Shown piece after piece: positions 1 through 5,519 of a stretch of 8,047 bases of DNA (position 1 is its first letter; each line of letters opens with the position of its first letter). The position numbers were made by a program, and so were the translations under genes. The notes under the pieces are model-generated. The model ran no database searches, was not told the DNA's origin, and was given only the letters and a program-made list of their open reading frames with translations. Location: contig PITX01000052.1 in NCBI GenBank assembly GCA_017577345.1, positions 1-8,047 of the forward strand, written 5' to 3'. The DNA is from Clostridiales bacterium (GTDB lineage Bacteria > Bacillota > Clostridia > Oscillospirales > Oscillospiraceae).

Positions 1-61
1 GAGCGTACAGGGCCGCCGTCATGCCGGCAGGGCCGCCTCCGATAATCACGATATCGTGCAT
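1..61 (-). CDS. trxB: Thioredoxin-disulfide reductase-like flavoprotein, N-terminus only (partial)
   Basis: Only the first 20 codons are inside the window; the gene continues past the left edge. They read MHDIVIIGGGPAGMTAALYA, a first beta strand followed by the FAD-binding GxGxxG motif (residues 8-13), in the form typical of low-molecular-weight thioredoxin reductases. The start is set by a strong GGAGGAG ribosome binding site 5 nt upstream. The family moves electrons from NADPH through FAD and a CxxC pair to thioredoxin or redoxin partners in the cytoplasm. It lies 82 nt downstream of nrdD on the same strand, and that gap has little room for a promoter of its own, so cotranscription by read-through past the intergenic hairpin is likely. 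With so little sequence, another FAD/NAD(P) oxidoreductase of the same superfamily remains possible. The redoxin domain on NrdD next door favours TrxB. Confidence 0.72.
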   Translation of the reverse strand, partial: MHDIVIIGGGPAGMTAALYA

Positions 62-95
62 AATCTCCTCCGAATTAAGTTCTTTTTCATAAAAT

Positions 96-122
96 CTGCC
101 GCAGCGAAATCCGTTGCGGCAG
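96..122 (-). terminator. Hairpin between nrdD and trxB, weak intrinsic terminator or attenuator
   Basis: Positions 96-106 (CTGCCGCAGCG) and 112-122 (CGTTGCGGCAG) form an 11-bp inverted repeat with one imperfect pair and a 5-nt loop. In the direction of nrdD transcription the stem is followed by ATTTTAT, so the U run is short. It sits 22 nt after the nrdD stop codon. A GC-rich stem with only four U residues suggests partial termination: it may protect the nrdD mRNA 3' end while letting some polymerase through to trxB. This is inferred from sequence alone. Confidence 0.6.
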
Positions 123-143
123 AGTGTTCTGTGGCTTTTCTGA

Positions 144-2540
144 TCAGCTTCTGAGGACCTTTGCTTTTCCGGTCAGGAATCCCAGGATCTCGCTGACACC
201 CTTGAATTTCTGCACATCATCGCCCTGAGCGATCACCAGCGTGGGTGCCTGCTTGATGCCGAACTTATCCACCAGATCGGTATGTTCGGTAGCCAGCAGT
301 TTCTCATAGGCAAAGCCCGCCTGATCCAGCTTGGCGATGGCAAGCTTGCAGTTGGGGCATGTGGCTGAAACGAAGAGCATGGCAGCTGCCTGAGGAGCGG
401 GTGCTTCCGCGGGAGCGGCTTCGCAGGCACAGGCGGTATCATCGGTTTTCGGTCCCTTGTGGGTCAGCACGCTGCGGCCGATGTTGTAGACCTTGCGATC
501 CTTGAATTCCTGGCTCTTGCCGTCGTTCCAGTTCTGCACGGGGCGGTAATAGCCGGTGATGCGGCTGTAGACCTCGGTCTTCTCACCGCAGTGGGGGCAG
601 GTATACTGCTCGCCGGTCAGATAGCCGTGATCCTTGCAGACACTGTAAGTGGGGCTCATGGTGTAGTAGGGCAGCTTGTAGTTCTCTGCGATCTTACGAA
701 CCAGAGCGGCAGCGGCTTTCCAGTCGGGCAGCTTCTCGCCCAGGAAGGCGTGGAACACGGTACCGGAGGTATAGAGAGTCTGCAGCTCATCCTGCACGTC
801 CAGAGCGGAGAAGATATCCTCGGTATAGCCCACGGGCAGATGGCTGGAGTTGGTGTAGTAAGGAGTGCCGTTTTCGTTGGCGGTGATGATATCGGGATAC
901 TGCTCCTTGTCGTGCTTGGCAAAGCGATAGGTGGTGGACTCGGCGGGCGTAGCCTCCAGGTTGTACAGATCGCCGTACTGCTCCTGATAGTCGCTGAGAC
1001 GCTCGCGCATGTGATTCAGCACGTCCTTGGCAAAGGCTTGTGTTTCAGCATGGGTCAGATCCTTGCCCAGCCACTTGGCGTTGAGACCCACCTCGTTCAT
1101 GCCGATGAGGCCGATGGTGGAGAAGTGGTTGTCAAAGGTGCCCAGGTAACGCTTGGTGTAGGGATAAAGGCCTGCATCCAGGAGCTTGGTGATAACGGTA
1201 CGCTTGATCTTCAGGGAGCGGGCGGAGATGTCCATCAGCTTGTCCAGCTTGACATAGAAGTCCGCTTCGCTGGTGGCCTCATAAGCGATACGGGGCAGAT
1301 TGATGGTGACAACGCCCACGGAGCCGGTGGATTCACCGGAGCCGAAGAAGCCACCGGACTTTTTGCGCAGCTCGCGCAGATCCAGACGCAGACGGCAGCA
1401 CATACTGCGCACATCGGAGGGTTCCATATCGGAGTTGATGTAGTTGGAGAAATAGGGGGTGCCGTACTTGGCGGTCATCTCGAAGAGGAGCTTGTTGTTC
1501 TCGGTCTCGCTCCAATCGAAGCTGTTGGTGATGGAGTAGGTGGGGATAGGATACTGGAAACCGCGGCCGTTGGCATCGCCCTCGATCATGATCTCGATGA
1601 AGGCCTTGTTGACCATATCCATTTCGTTCTGGCAATCACCGTAGGTGAAGTCCATTTCCTTGCCGCCCACGATAGCGGGCAGGTTCTTCAGGTCATTGGG
1701 AACGGTCCAGTCCAGCGTGATGTTGCTGAAAGGAGCCTGAGTACCCCAACGGGAGGGGGTATTCACACCGTATACGAAGGACTGCACGCACTGCTTGACC
1801 TCTTTCTGGGTCAGGTTGTCTACCTTGACGAAGGGAGCCAGATAGGTATCAAAGGAGGAGAAAGCCTGTGCGCCGGCCCATTCATTCTGCATGATACCCA
1901 GGAAGTTCACCATCTGGTTGCACAGAGTGCTCAGATGGCTGGCAGGAGAAGAGGTGATCTTACCCACCACGCCGCCGAGACCTTCCTTGATGAGCTGCTT
2001 GAGACTCCAACCGGCGCAGTAACCGGTGAGCATGGAAAGATCATGGATGTGGATAGCGGCGCTGCGGTGTGCCTCGGCGATCTCCTTATCATAGACCTCG
2101 CTGAGCCAGTAGTTGGCGGTGATGGCGCCGGAGTTGCTCAGAATCAGACCGCCGACGGAATTCGTCACGGTGGAGTTCTCCTTTACGCGCCAGTCGTTGA
2201 TTTGTACATAGTTATCCACAATCTCCTTGTAGTCGAGGATGGTGGATTTCATGTTGCGGAGCTTTTCTCTCTGACGGCGATAAAGGATGTAAGCCTTTGC
2301 CACATCGTCATAGCCTGCACGGCTCAGGACGGTTTCCACGCTGTCCTGCACATCTTCAACCGCGATTTTGCCATCCTTGATCTTCGGCTCAAAGTCAGCC
2401 GTCACCTTGAGCGCGAGGAAGTCAATGGTGTCCTTGTTGTAGTCCTTTTCAAGGGCATCAAATGCCTTTTGAATGGCGACACAGATTTTCGACAGATCAA
2501 AATCTACGACCTTGTCATTGCGTTTTACTACTTGATACAT
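144..2540 (-). CDS. nrdD: Anaerobic (class III) ribonucleoside-triphosphate reductase with fused C-terminal redoxin domain
   Basis: This 798-aa glycyl-radical enzyme reduces ribonucleotides to deoxynucleotides without oxygen, in the cytoplasm. Residues about 3-93 form an ATP-cone (allosteric nucleotide site). The catalytic barrel follows, with candidate active-site cysteines C175 (YCAGW) and C381/C382 (MCCRLR). The zinc site is C635, H638, C648 and C651, next to the radical loop SRITGYYRP, where G663 is the expected glycyl radical. C635xxH638 and RITGYY look like the thioredoxin-using subgroup known from Thermotoga and Neisseria bacilliformis, not the formate-oxidising E. coli type. An Ala/Pro-rich linker (about 700-720) holds C704-A-C706. 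It leads to a thioredoxin-fold domain (about 721-796) with C728-P-N-C731 and a cis-proline at P766. The protein is therefore longer than the 712-aa E. coli enzyme. The start at MYQVVKRND is chosen because AAAGGGG lies just upstream and it begins the ATP-cone; the longer open frame runs into nrdG. nrdG lies 19 nt upstream, so the two are one operon. Confidence 0.96.
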   Translation of the reverse strand: MYQVVKRNDKVVDFDLSKICVAIQKAFDALEKDYNKDTIDFLALKVTADFEPKIKDGKIAVEDVQDSVETVLSRAGYDDVAKAYILYRRQREKLRNMKSTILDYKEIVDNYVQINDWRVKENSTVTNSVGGLILSNSGAITANYWLSEVYDKEIAEAHRSAAIHIHDLSMLTGYCAGWSLKQLIKEGLGGVVGKITSSPASHLSTLCNQMVNFLGIMQNEWAGAQAFSSFDTYLAPFVKVDNLTQKEVKQCVQSFVYGVNTPSRWGTQAPFSNITLDWTVPNDLKNLPAIVGGKEMDFTYGDCQNEMDMVNKAFIEIMIEGDANGRGFQYPIPTYSITNSFDWSETENNKLLFEMTAKYGTPYFSNYINSDMEPSDVRSMCCRLRLDLRELRKKSGGFFGSGESTGSVGVVTINLPRIAYEATSEADFYVKLDKLMDISARSLKIKRTVITKLLDAGLYPYTKRYLGTFDNHFSTIGLIGMNEVGLNAKWLGKDLTHAETQAFAKDVLNHMRERLSDYQEQYGDLYNLEATPAESTTYRFAKHDKEQYPDIITANENGTPYYTNSSHLPVGYTEDIFSALDVQDELQTLYTSGTVFHAFLGEKLPDWKAAAALVRKIAENYKLPYYTMSPTYSVCKDHGYLTGEQYTCPHCGEKTEVYSRITGYYRPVQNWNDGKSQEFKDRKVYNIGRSVLTHKGPKTDDTACACEAAPAEAPAPQAAAMLFVSATCPNCKLAIAKLDQAGFAYEKLLATEHTDLVDKFGIKQAPTLVIAQGDDVQKFKGVSEILGFLTGKAKVLRS

Positions 2541-2559
2541 TTTATTTTCCCCTTTATTC

Positions 2560-3240
2560 TTATAATCCTCTGATTTTTGTATCTGGTATATATTGACCGG
2601 CAATTGCCAGACATTGCTCTGTTTTTTCCTTGCTTGCCGCATGCAGACCCGGGCAAAGAATATCGCCGGAGTCCACAAAGCCCTGTAGGAAGTACTGCTT
2701 CGCTCCTTTGAGCCATTCACCGATTGCATGGAAGTCCGACGGCTCGTGCAGCTCATCGACAACCGTCGTGCGGAATTCGTAGGGAACGGTGCCGTTCATC
2801 AGAATTGATACGCTTTCTTTTACGGCATCGAGCATACCATCCGCACCTGCGGTCTGCAAATATTTTTCCGGACTGTTTTTGATGTCCATTGCGACATAGT
2901 CAACTAAGTTTTCATCGATCAGCGCACGAAGTTTCTCCGGGAGGCTGCCGTTGGTGTCCAGCTTGATCATGAAACCGAGGGCTTTTATTTTTCGCAGAAA
3001 ATCCGGCAGACCGGCCGAAAGAAGCGGCTCACCCCCGGTGACGGCAACGCCGTCAAGAAGTCCCTGCCGCGTTTTCAGGAAGCGAAGAACCTCATCCTCG
3101 GAGATCTCCTCCGTTCCCATTACAAGAGAAGTATTGTGGCAGAACGGGCACCGAAAATTGCAGCCCTGCAGGAATACCGTACAGGCAACATGACCCGGAA
3201 AGTCGAGTAATGTCAGCTTTTGAAGGCCTCCGATACGCAT
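2560..3240 (-). CDS. nrdG: Anaerobic ribonucleoside-triphosphate reductase activating protein (radical SAM)
   Basis: This 226-aa radical SAM protein installs the glycyl radical on NrdD. It holds a [4Fe-4S] cluster on the C27-x3-C31-x2-C34 motif (GCNFRCPFCHN), cleaves S-adenosylmethionine and abstracts hydrogen from the NrdD glycine. A GGEP motif at residues 69-72 fits the SAM-binding segment of the family. The start MRIGGLQKLTLLDFPG is typical of the longer clostridial/archaeal-type activases (E. coli NrdG is shorter, about 150 aa) and has GGAGG 5 nt upstream (3246-3250). It is the first gene of the operon, ahead of its substrate nrdD, which is the reverse of the nrdD-nrdG order in E. coli. 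Its promoter and two NrdR boxes lie within 115 nt upstream. Confidence 0.95.
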   Translation of the reverse strand: MRIGGLQKLTLLDFPGHVACTVFLQGCNFRCPFCHNTSLVMGTEEISEDEVLRFLKTRQGLLDGVAVTGGEPLLSAGLPDFLRKIKALGFMIKLDTNGSLPEKLRALIDENLVDYVAMDIKNSPEKYLQTAGADGMLDAVKESVSILMNGTVPYEFRTTVVDELHEPSDFHAIGEWLKGAKQYFLQGFVDSGDILCPGLHAASKEKTEQCLAIAGQYIPDTKIRGL

Positions 3241-3268
3241 AATTGCCTCCGAAAATCAGAAAATAGGT

Positions 3269-3284
3269 TTGGATTATTTTGTGG
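3269..3284 (-). promoter_or_regulatory. Second, degenerate NrdR box (proximal)
   Basis: Read in the nrdG direction this is CCACAAAATAATCCAA. It matches the NrdR consensus (ACACwATATATwGTGT) mainly in one half-site, about 9 of 16 positions. On sequence alone it would be weak. It is listed because it lies exactly 16 bp from the strong box, giving 32 bp centre to centre, the three-turn spacing usual for NrdR box pairs. It would lie in the nrdG 5' leader. Confidence 0.5.
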
Positions 3285-3300
3285 AGAAGTCGCAAAGCTA

Positions 3301-3316
3301 CCACAATATATTGTGT
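3301..3316 (-). promoter_or_regulatory. NrdR box (distal, strong)
   Basis: Read in the nrdG direction this is ACACAATATATTGTGG, matching 15 of 16 positions of the known NrdR consensus and nearly a perfect palindrome. NrdR is the ATP/dATP-sensing repressor of ribonucleotide reductase genes in most bacteria. The box begins 10 nt after the -10 hexamer, at about +5 to +20 relative to the predicted transcription start, where a bound repressor would block initiation or promoter escape. Confidence 0.88.
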
Positions 3317-3326
3317 CCTGTGGACA

Positions 3327-3355
3327 AGTATACAAGCATATCATGGAATTGTCAA
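3327..3355 (-). promoter_or_regulatory. Sigma-A-type promoter of nrdG-nrdD(-trxB)
   Basis: On the minus strand a perfect -35 TTGACA (3355-3350) is separated by 17 bp from the -10 TATACT (3332-3327), which matches TATAAT in five of six bases. Transcription should start near 3320, giving a leader of about 80 nt before the nrdG start codon. Such a strong core promoter followed at once by NrdR boxes fits a gene set that is on by default and shut down when dATP is plentiful. Confidence 0.85.
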
Positions 3356-3395
3356 GAACAATCTGGTGAAATTTATTACAAAATTTCATGATATG
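3337..3395. repeat. Long-spaced inverted repeat in the divergent control region
   Basis: CATATCATGGAATT (3337-3350) and the reverse complement of 3382-3395 (CATATCATGAAATT) agree at 13 of 14 positions and face each other across 31 bp. The left copy fills most of the spacer of the nrdG promoter and ends on the last base of its -35. The right copy is also half of a local near-palindrome (3381-3389 with 3393-3401). It could be a pair of operators for an unidentified regulator or a structural element. No function is known. Confidence 0.55.
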
Positions 3396-3418
3396 GAATT
3401 TCGTGTTCGTATTCATTA

Positions 3419-3447
3419 TTTACAACCCCTGCGTTATGTTGTAAAAT
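3419..3447 (+). promoter_or_regulatory. Promoter of the LCP-dehydrogenase-gluQ operon
   Basis: A -35 TTTACA (3419-3424) and a -10 TAAAAT (3442-3447) are 17 bp apart, both one base off consensus. The start of transcription would be near 3454, leaving a leader of about 14 nt with the ribosome binding site near its 5' end. A perfect 8-bp inverted repeat, TTTACAAC (3419-3426) and GTTGTAAA (3438-3445), coincides with the promoter elements. Confidence 0.65.
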
Positions 3448-3467
3448 ACAGGAAAGAAGGTGAGTAC

Positions 3468-4571
3468 ATGAGCTACAGATCGAATCAGGAATGGAGCCCA
3501 CGCCCGATTCCGCCCGAGAATGACCCGTACGAGATCGGCTTTGAAGATAAGCTTTACGAGGACGCTTTTACAGAAGAAGCGGAAAAAGAGGTTTTTTCTA
3601 TTCCCGAGCGTCCTTCTGTATCGGAAAGAAAGGTAAACCAGTATTATGAGCCTCCCGAAAAATCGCGCAAAAAGCACCGTTTTTTGAAATTTATCCTGAA
3701 AACCCTACTGTTTCTGCTTCTTGCGGTGATTCTTGCCGCTGCCGCACTGCATTTTTTCTCTCATGAGCCGATGCACCGCAGTGCAGGAAGAAAGGATGAT
3801 TGCTGCACTGTGCTGTTAGTGGGTGAGGACTTGGAAAGCAATAATACCGATACCCTCATGCTCATGCAGATCGACCGTACAAAGCGTTCTATCAATATTA
3901 TGAGTATTCCACGAGATACGAAAGTCAATTCCTCCTATACGCCTCATAAGATCAATGCCGCCTATGCAGCCAACGGCTGCGGCGAAGAGGGCATGGAGGC
4001 TCTGATGGACTATACCGCCGACTGCATCGGCTTCCGTCCGGACGGATATATTCTGGTCGATTTGGCGGTATTTATTGATTTGGTTGATCTGTTCGGCGGT
4101 GTAGATTTTGATGTTCCTGTCGATATGTATTATGACGATCCTGCCCAAGATCTTCACATCGCACTACCGGCAGGCTTGCGGGAGCTGGACGGGGAGCAGG
4201 CGATGGGGCTTGTCCGTTTCCGTTCCGGCTATGCAGATGCTGACATCGGAAGGATTCGCGTGCAGCGCGATTTTATGAAAGAGGCAATTGACCAATGGGC
4301 AACGCCGGTTAACATCTTAAAGCTGCCTGTTGCGCTTTGGAAGCTGGGAAGGCGTTGCACCACGGACATGTCTCTGACAGAGCTTTACTGGCTGGCGGAA
4401 TCGGCAGTAGTCTGCGGCACGGATTCCATGTATACCGCCGTCATGCCGTTCTATTTTAAAGATATTTATGTCTGCGTCGATTTGGATGGGGACTATCTTG
4501 ATTTGATCAATGCGTATTTCAATCCCTATACAGAGCCTGTGACATGGGATGATTTTAACATTGCCTACTGA
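3468..4571 (+). CDS. LytR-CpsA-Psr (LCP) family cell-wall glycopolymer ligase
   Basis: This 367-aa protein is anchored in the membrane with its catalytic domain outside. LCP enzymes transfer polyprenyl-pyrophosphate-linked polymers (teichoic acids, capsule or other wall glycans) to peptidoglycan. Residues 1-70 are charged, acidic and Pro-rich and should lie in the cytoplasm. A basic patch (KSRKKHR) precedes one membrane segment at about 72-97. The LCP domain covers about 110-275, with D128 (NTDTLML), R149-D150 (IPRDT), KINAAYA (161-167), GGVDF (210-214) and the signature VRFR..YADADIGRIRVQR (249-267), whose Arg and Asp residues bind the pyrophosphate and metal in the family. The start is chosen because GAAGGTGAG lies just upstream, downstream of the promoter; the open frame extends further 5' but runs across the nrdG promoter. 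The polymer handled cannot be told from sequence. It is the first gene of a run whose second gene begins 15 nt after its stop. Confidence 0.92.
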   Translation: MSYRSNQEWSPRPIPPENDPYEIGFEDKLYEDAFTEEAEKEVFSIPERPSVSERKVNQYYEPPEKSRKKHRFLKFILKTLLFLLLAVILAAAALHFFSHEPMHRSAGRKDDCCTVLLVGEDLESNNTDTLMLMQIDRTKRSINIMSIPRDTKVNSSYTPHKINAAYAANGCGEEGMEALMDYTADCIGFRPDGYILVDLAVFIDLVDLFGGVDFDVPVDMYYDDPAQDLHIALPAGLRELDGEQAMGLVRFRSGYADADIGRIRVQRDFMKEAIDQWATPVNILKLPVALWKLGRRCTTDMSLTELYWLAESAVVCGTDSMYTAVMPFYFKDIYVCVDLDGDYLDLINAYFNPYTEPVTWDDFNIAY

Positions 4572-4586
4572 CCACGGAGGGAAATC

Positions 4587-5519
4587 ATGCGAAAACTATT
4601 GGTACTGTCCGATTGCGGAGAAAATGTGCCGAAGCTGACAGAAGAATTTGAGGTCGTCGCGCTTCCAAAGGATGCCGATGCAGCAGAGCGTCTGCGGGAG
4701 ATTGCAGATGCAGAGGTGATCATCGGCGAGCCGAGCCTTGCAGAGCTGTCGAATGCGAAAAGGCTGAAATGGGTGCAGATGACATGGGCAGGTGCTGATC
4801 GCTATCTGCACGGCGGTTTTCCAAAGGATGTTGTTCTGACCACGGCATCGGGTGCCTTCGGTGAGACGATCGCCGAACACGCGCTTGCCATACTCTTTTC
4901 CCTTTGCCGCAGACTTCCTGCATATCAGAAGGCTGCTGCGTGGCAGGATCTCGGCTGTGAAAAACGAATTACGGGAAGCACCGCGCTGATTTTCGGCTGC
5001 GGCAACATCGGCACGGAGATTGCCAAGTGCCTGCAGGCTCTCGGCGTGCATACCATTGGGGTTTGTCGTTCTGCGCGTGAGCAGAGAGCGTATTTTGAAG
5101 TGCTGACGACCCTATCCTGCGCCACTGCGTTCCTGCCGGAGGCAGATTTCATTCTCTGCGCACTTCCGGCGTCCGAGGAAACGGCGCATTATTTCGATGA
5201 AGTGCGGCTTTCCCTGTGCAAAAACGATGCCGTTCTCATCAATGTCGGCAGAGGTAGCCTGATTGACCTGAAAGCGTTAACAGATTGCTTAAATTCCGGA
5301 AAATTTTTCGGTGTCGGGCTGGATGTGACCGAGCCGGAGCCTTTGCCGCAAAATCATCCGCTGCGGAATATGCCGAATGTCATCCTGACCCCGCATGTAG
5401 CAGGCGTGAGCTTCGGCCATCTGCCCGAAACGGAAGAAAAAATCTGGGAGATATGCCGCGAAAATTTAAAAAAATACATAGAAAACCAGCCTTTGAGAAA
5501 TGCGGTGAGCCTGCCATGA
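4587..5519 (+). CDS. D-isomer-specific 2-hydroxyacid dehydrogenase, probably NADP-dependent
   Basis: This is a 310-aa cytoplasmic oxidoreductase of the family that interconverts 2-oxo acids and D-2-hydroxy acids. The catalytic domain is formed by about 1-95 and the C-terminal end, and the Rossmann domain by about 96-275. Visible motifs are G137-C-G139-N-I-G142 for the dinucleotide, R222 in NVGRGSLID, the catalytic glutamate probably E251 in DVTEPEPLP, and H270 in TPHVAG, which together form the Arg-Glu-His catalytic set. After the second Rossmann strand the sequence is GVCRSAR (158-164) with no acidic residue, where NAD users normally have Asp; this suggests NADP(H). The substrate cannot be named; glyoxylate/hydroxypyruvate-type reductases share this feature. 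GGAGGG lies 5 nt before the ATG. It follows the LCP gene by 15 nt and overlaps gluQ by 4 nt (ATGA), so the three are probably cotranscribed. Confidence 0.92.
   Translation: MRKLLVLSDCGENVPKLTEEFEVVALPKDADAAERLREIADAEVIIGEPSLAELSNAKRLKWVQMTWAGADRYLHGGFPKDVVLTTASGAFGETIAEHALAILFSLCRRLPAYQKAAAWQDLGCEKRITGSTALIFGCGNIGTEIAKCLQALGVHTIGVCRSAREQRAYFEVLTTLSCATAFLPEADFILCALPASEETAHYFDEVRLSLCKNDAVLINVGRGSLIDLKALTDCLNSGKFFGVGLDVTEPEPLPQNHPLRNMPNVILTPHVAGVSFGHLPETEEKIWEICRENLKKYIENQPLRNAVSLP

Noticed and set aside
459..2573. 704-codon plus-strand open frame opposite nrdD
   Set aside because: It is in exact codon register with nrdD and encodes a repetitive Val/Gly/Leu/His-rich product with no recognisable domain; it is a by-product of nrdD codon choice.
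2541..2762. N-terminal extension of nrdD upstream of MYQVVKRND
   Set aside because: The extra 74 codons lie inside nrdG in another frame, show no domain, and the ATP-cone starts at 2540 with its own AAAGGGG ribosome binding site.
3323..3338. ACAAGTATAC segment as an additional NrdR box
   Set aside because: It matches the consensus poorly, overlaps the nrdG -10, and its spacing of about 22 bp from the strong box does not fit the usual pair geometry; the proximal site at 3269-3284 fits better.
3279..3467. N-terminal extension of the LCP protein
   Set aside because: It would run through the NrdR box, the nrdG promoter and the LCP promoter; the start at 3468 has a ribosome binding site and a normal LCP N-terminus.
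5285..5515. N-terminal extension of gluQ
   Set aside because: This is dehydrogenase coding sequence read in another frame; the GluQ family starts at the MxxGRFAPSPSG segment, which begins at 5516.
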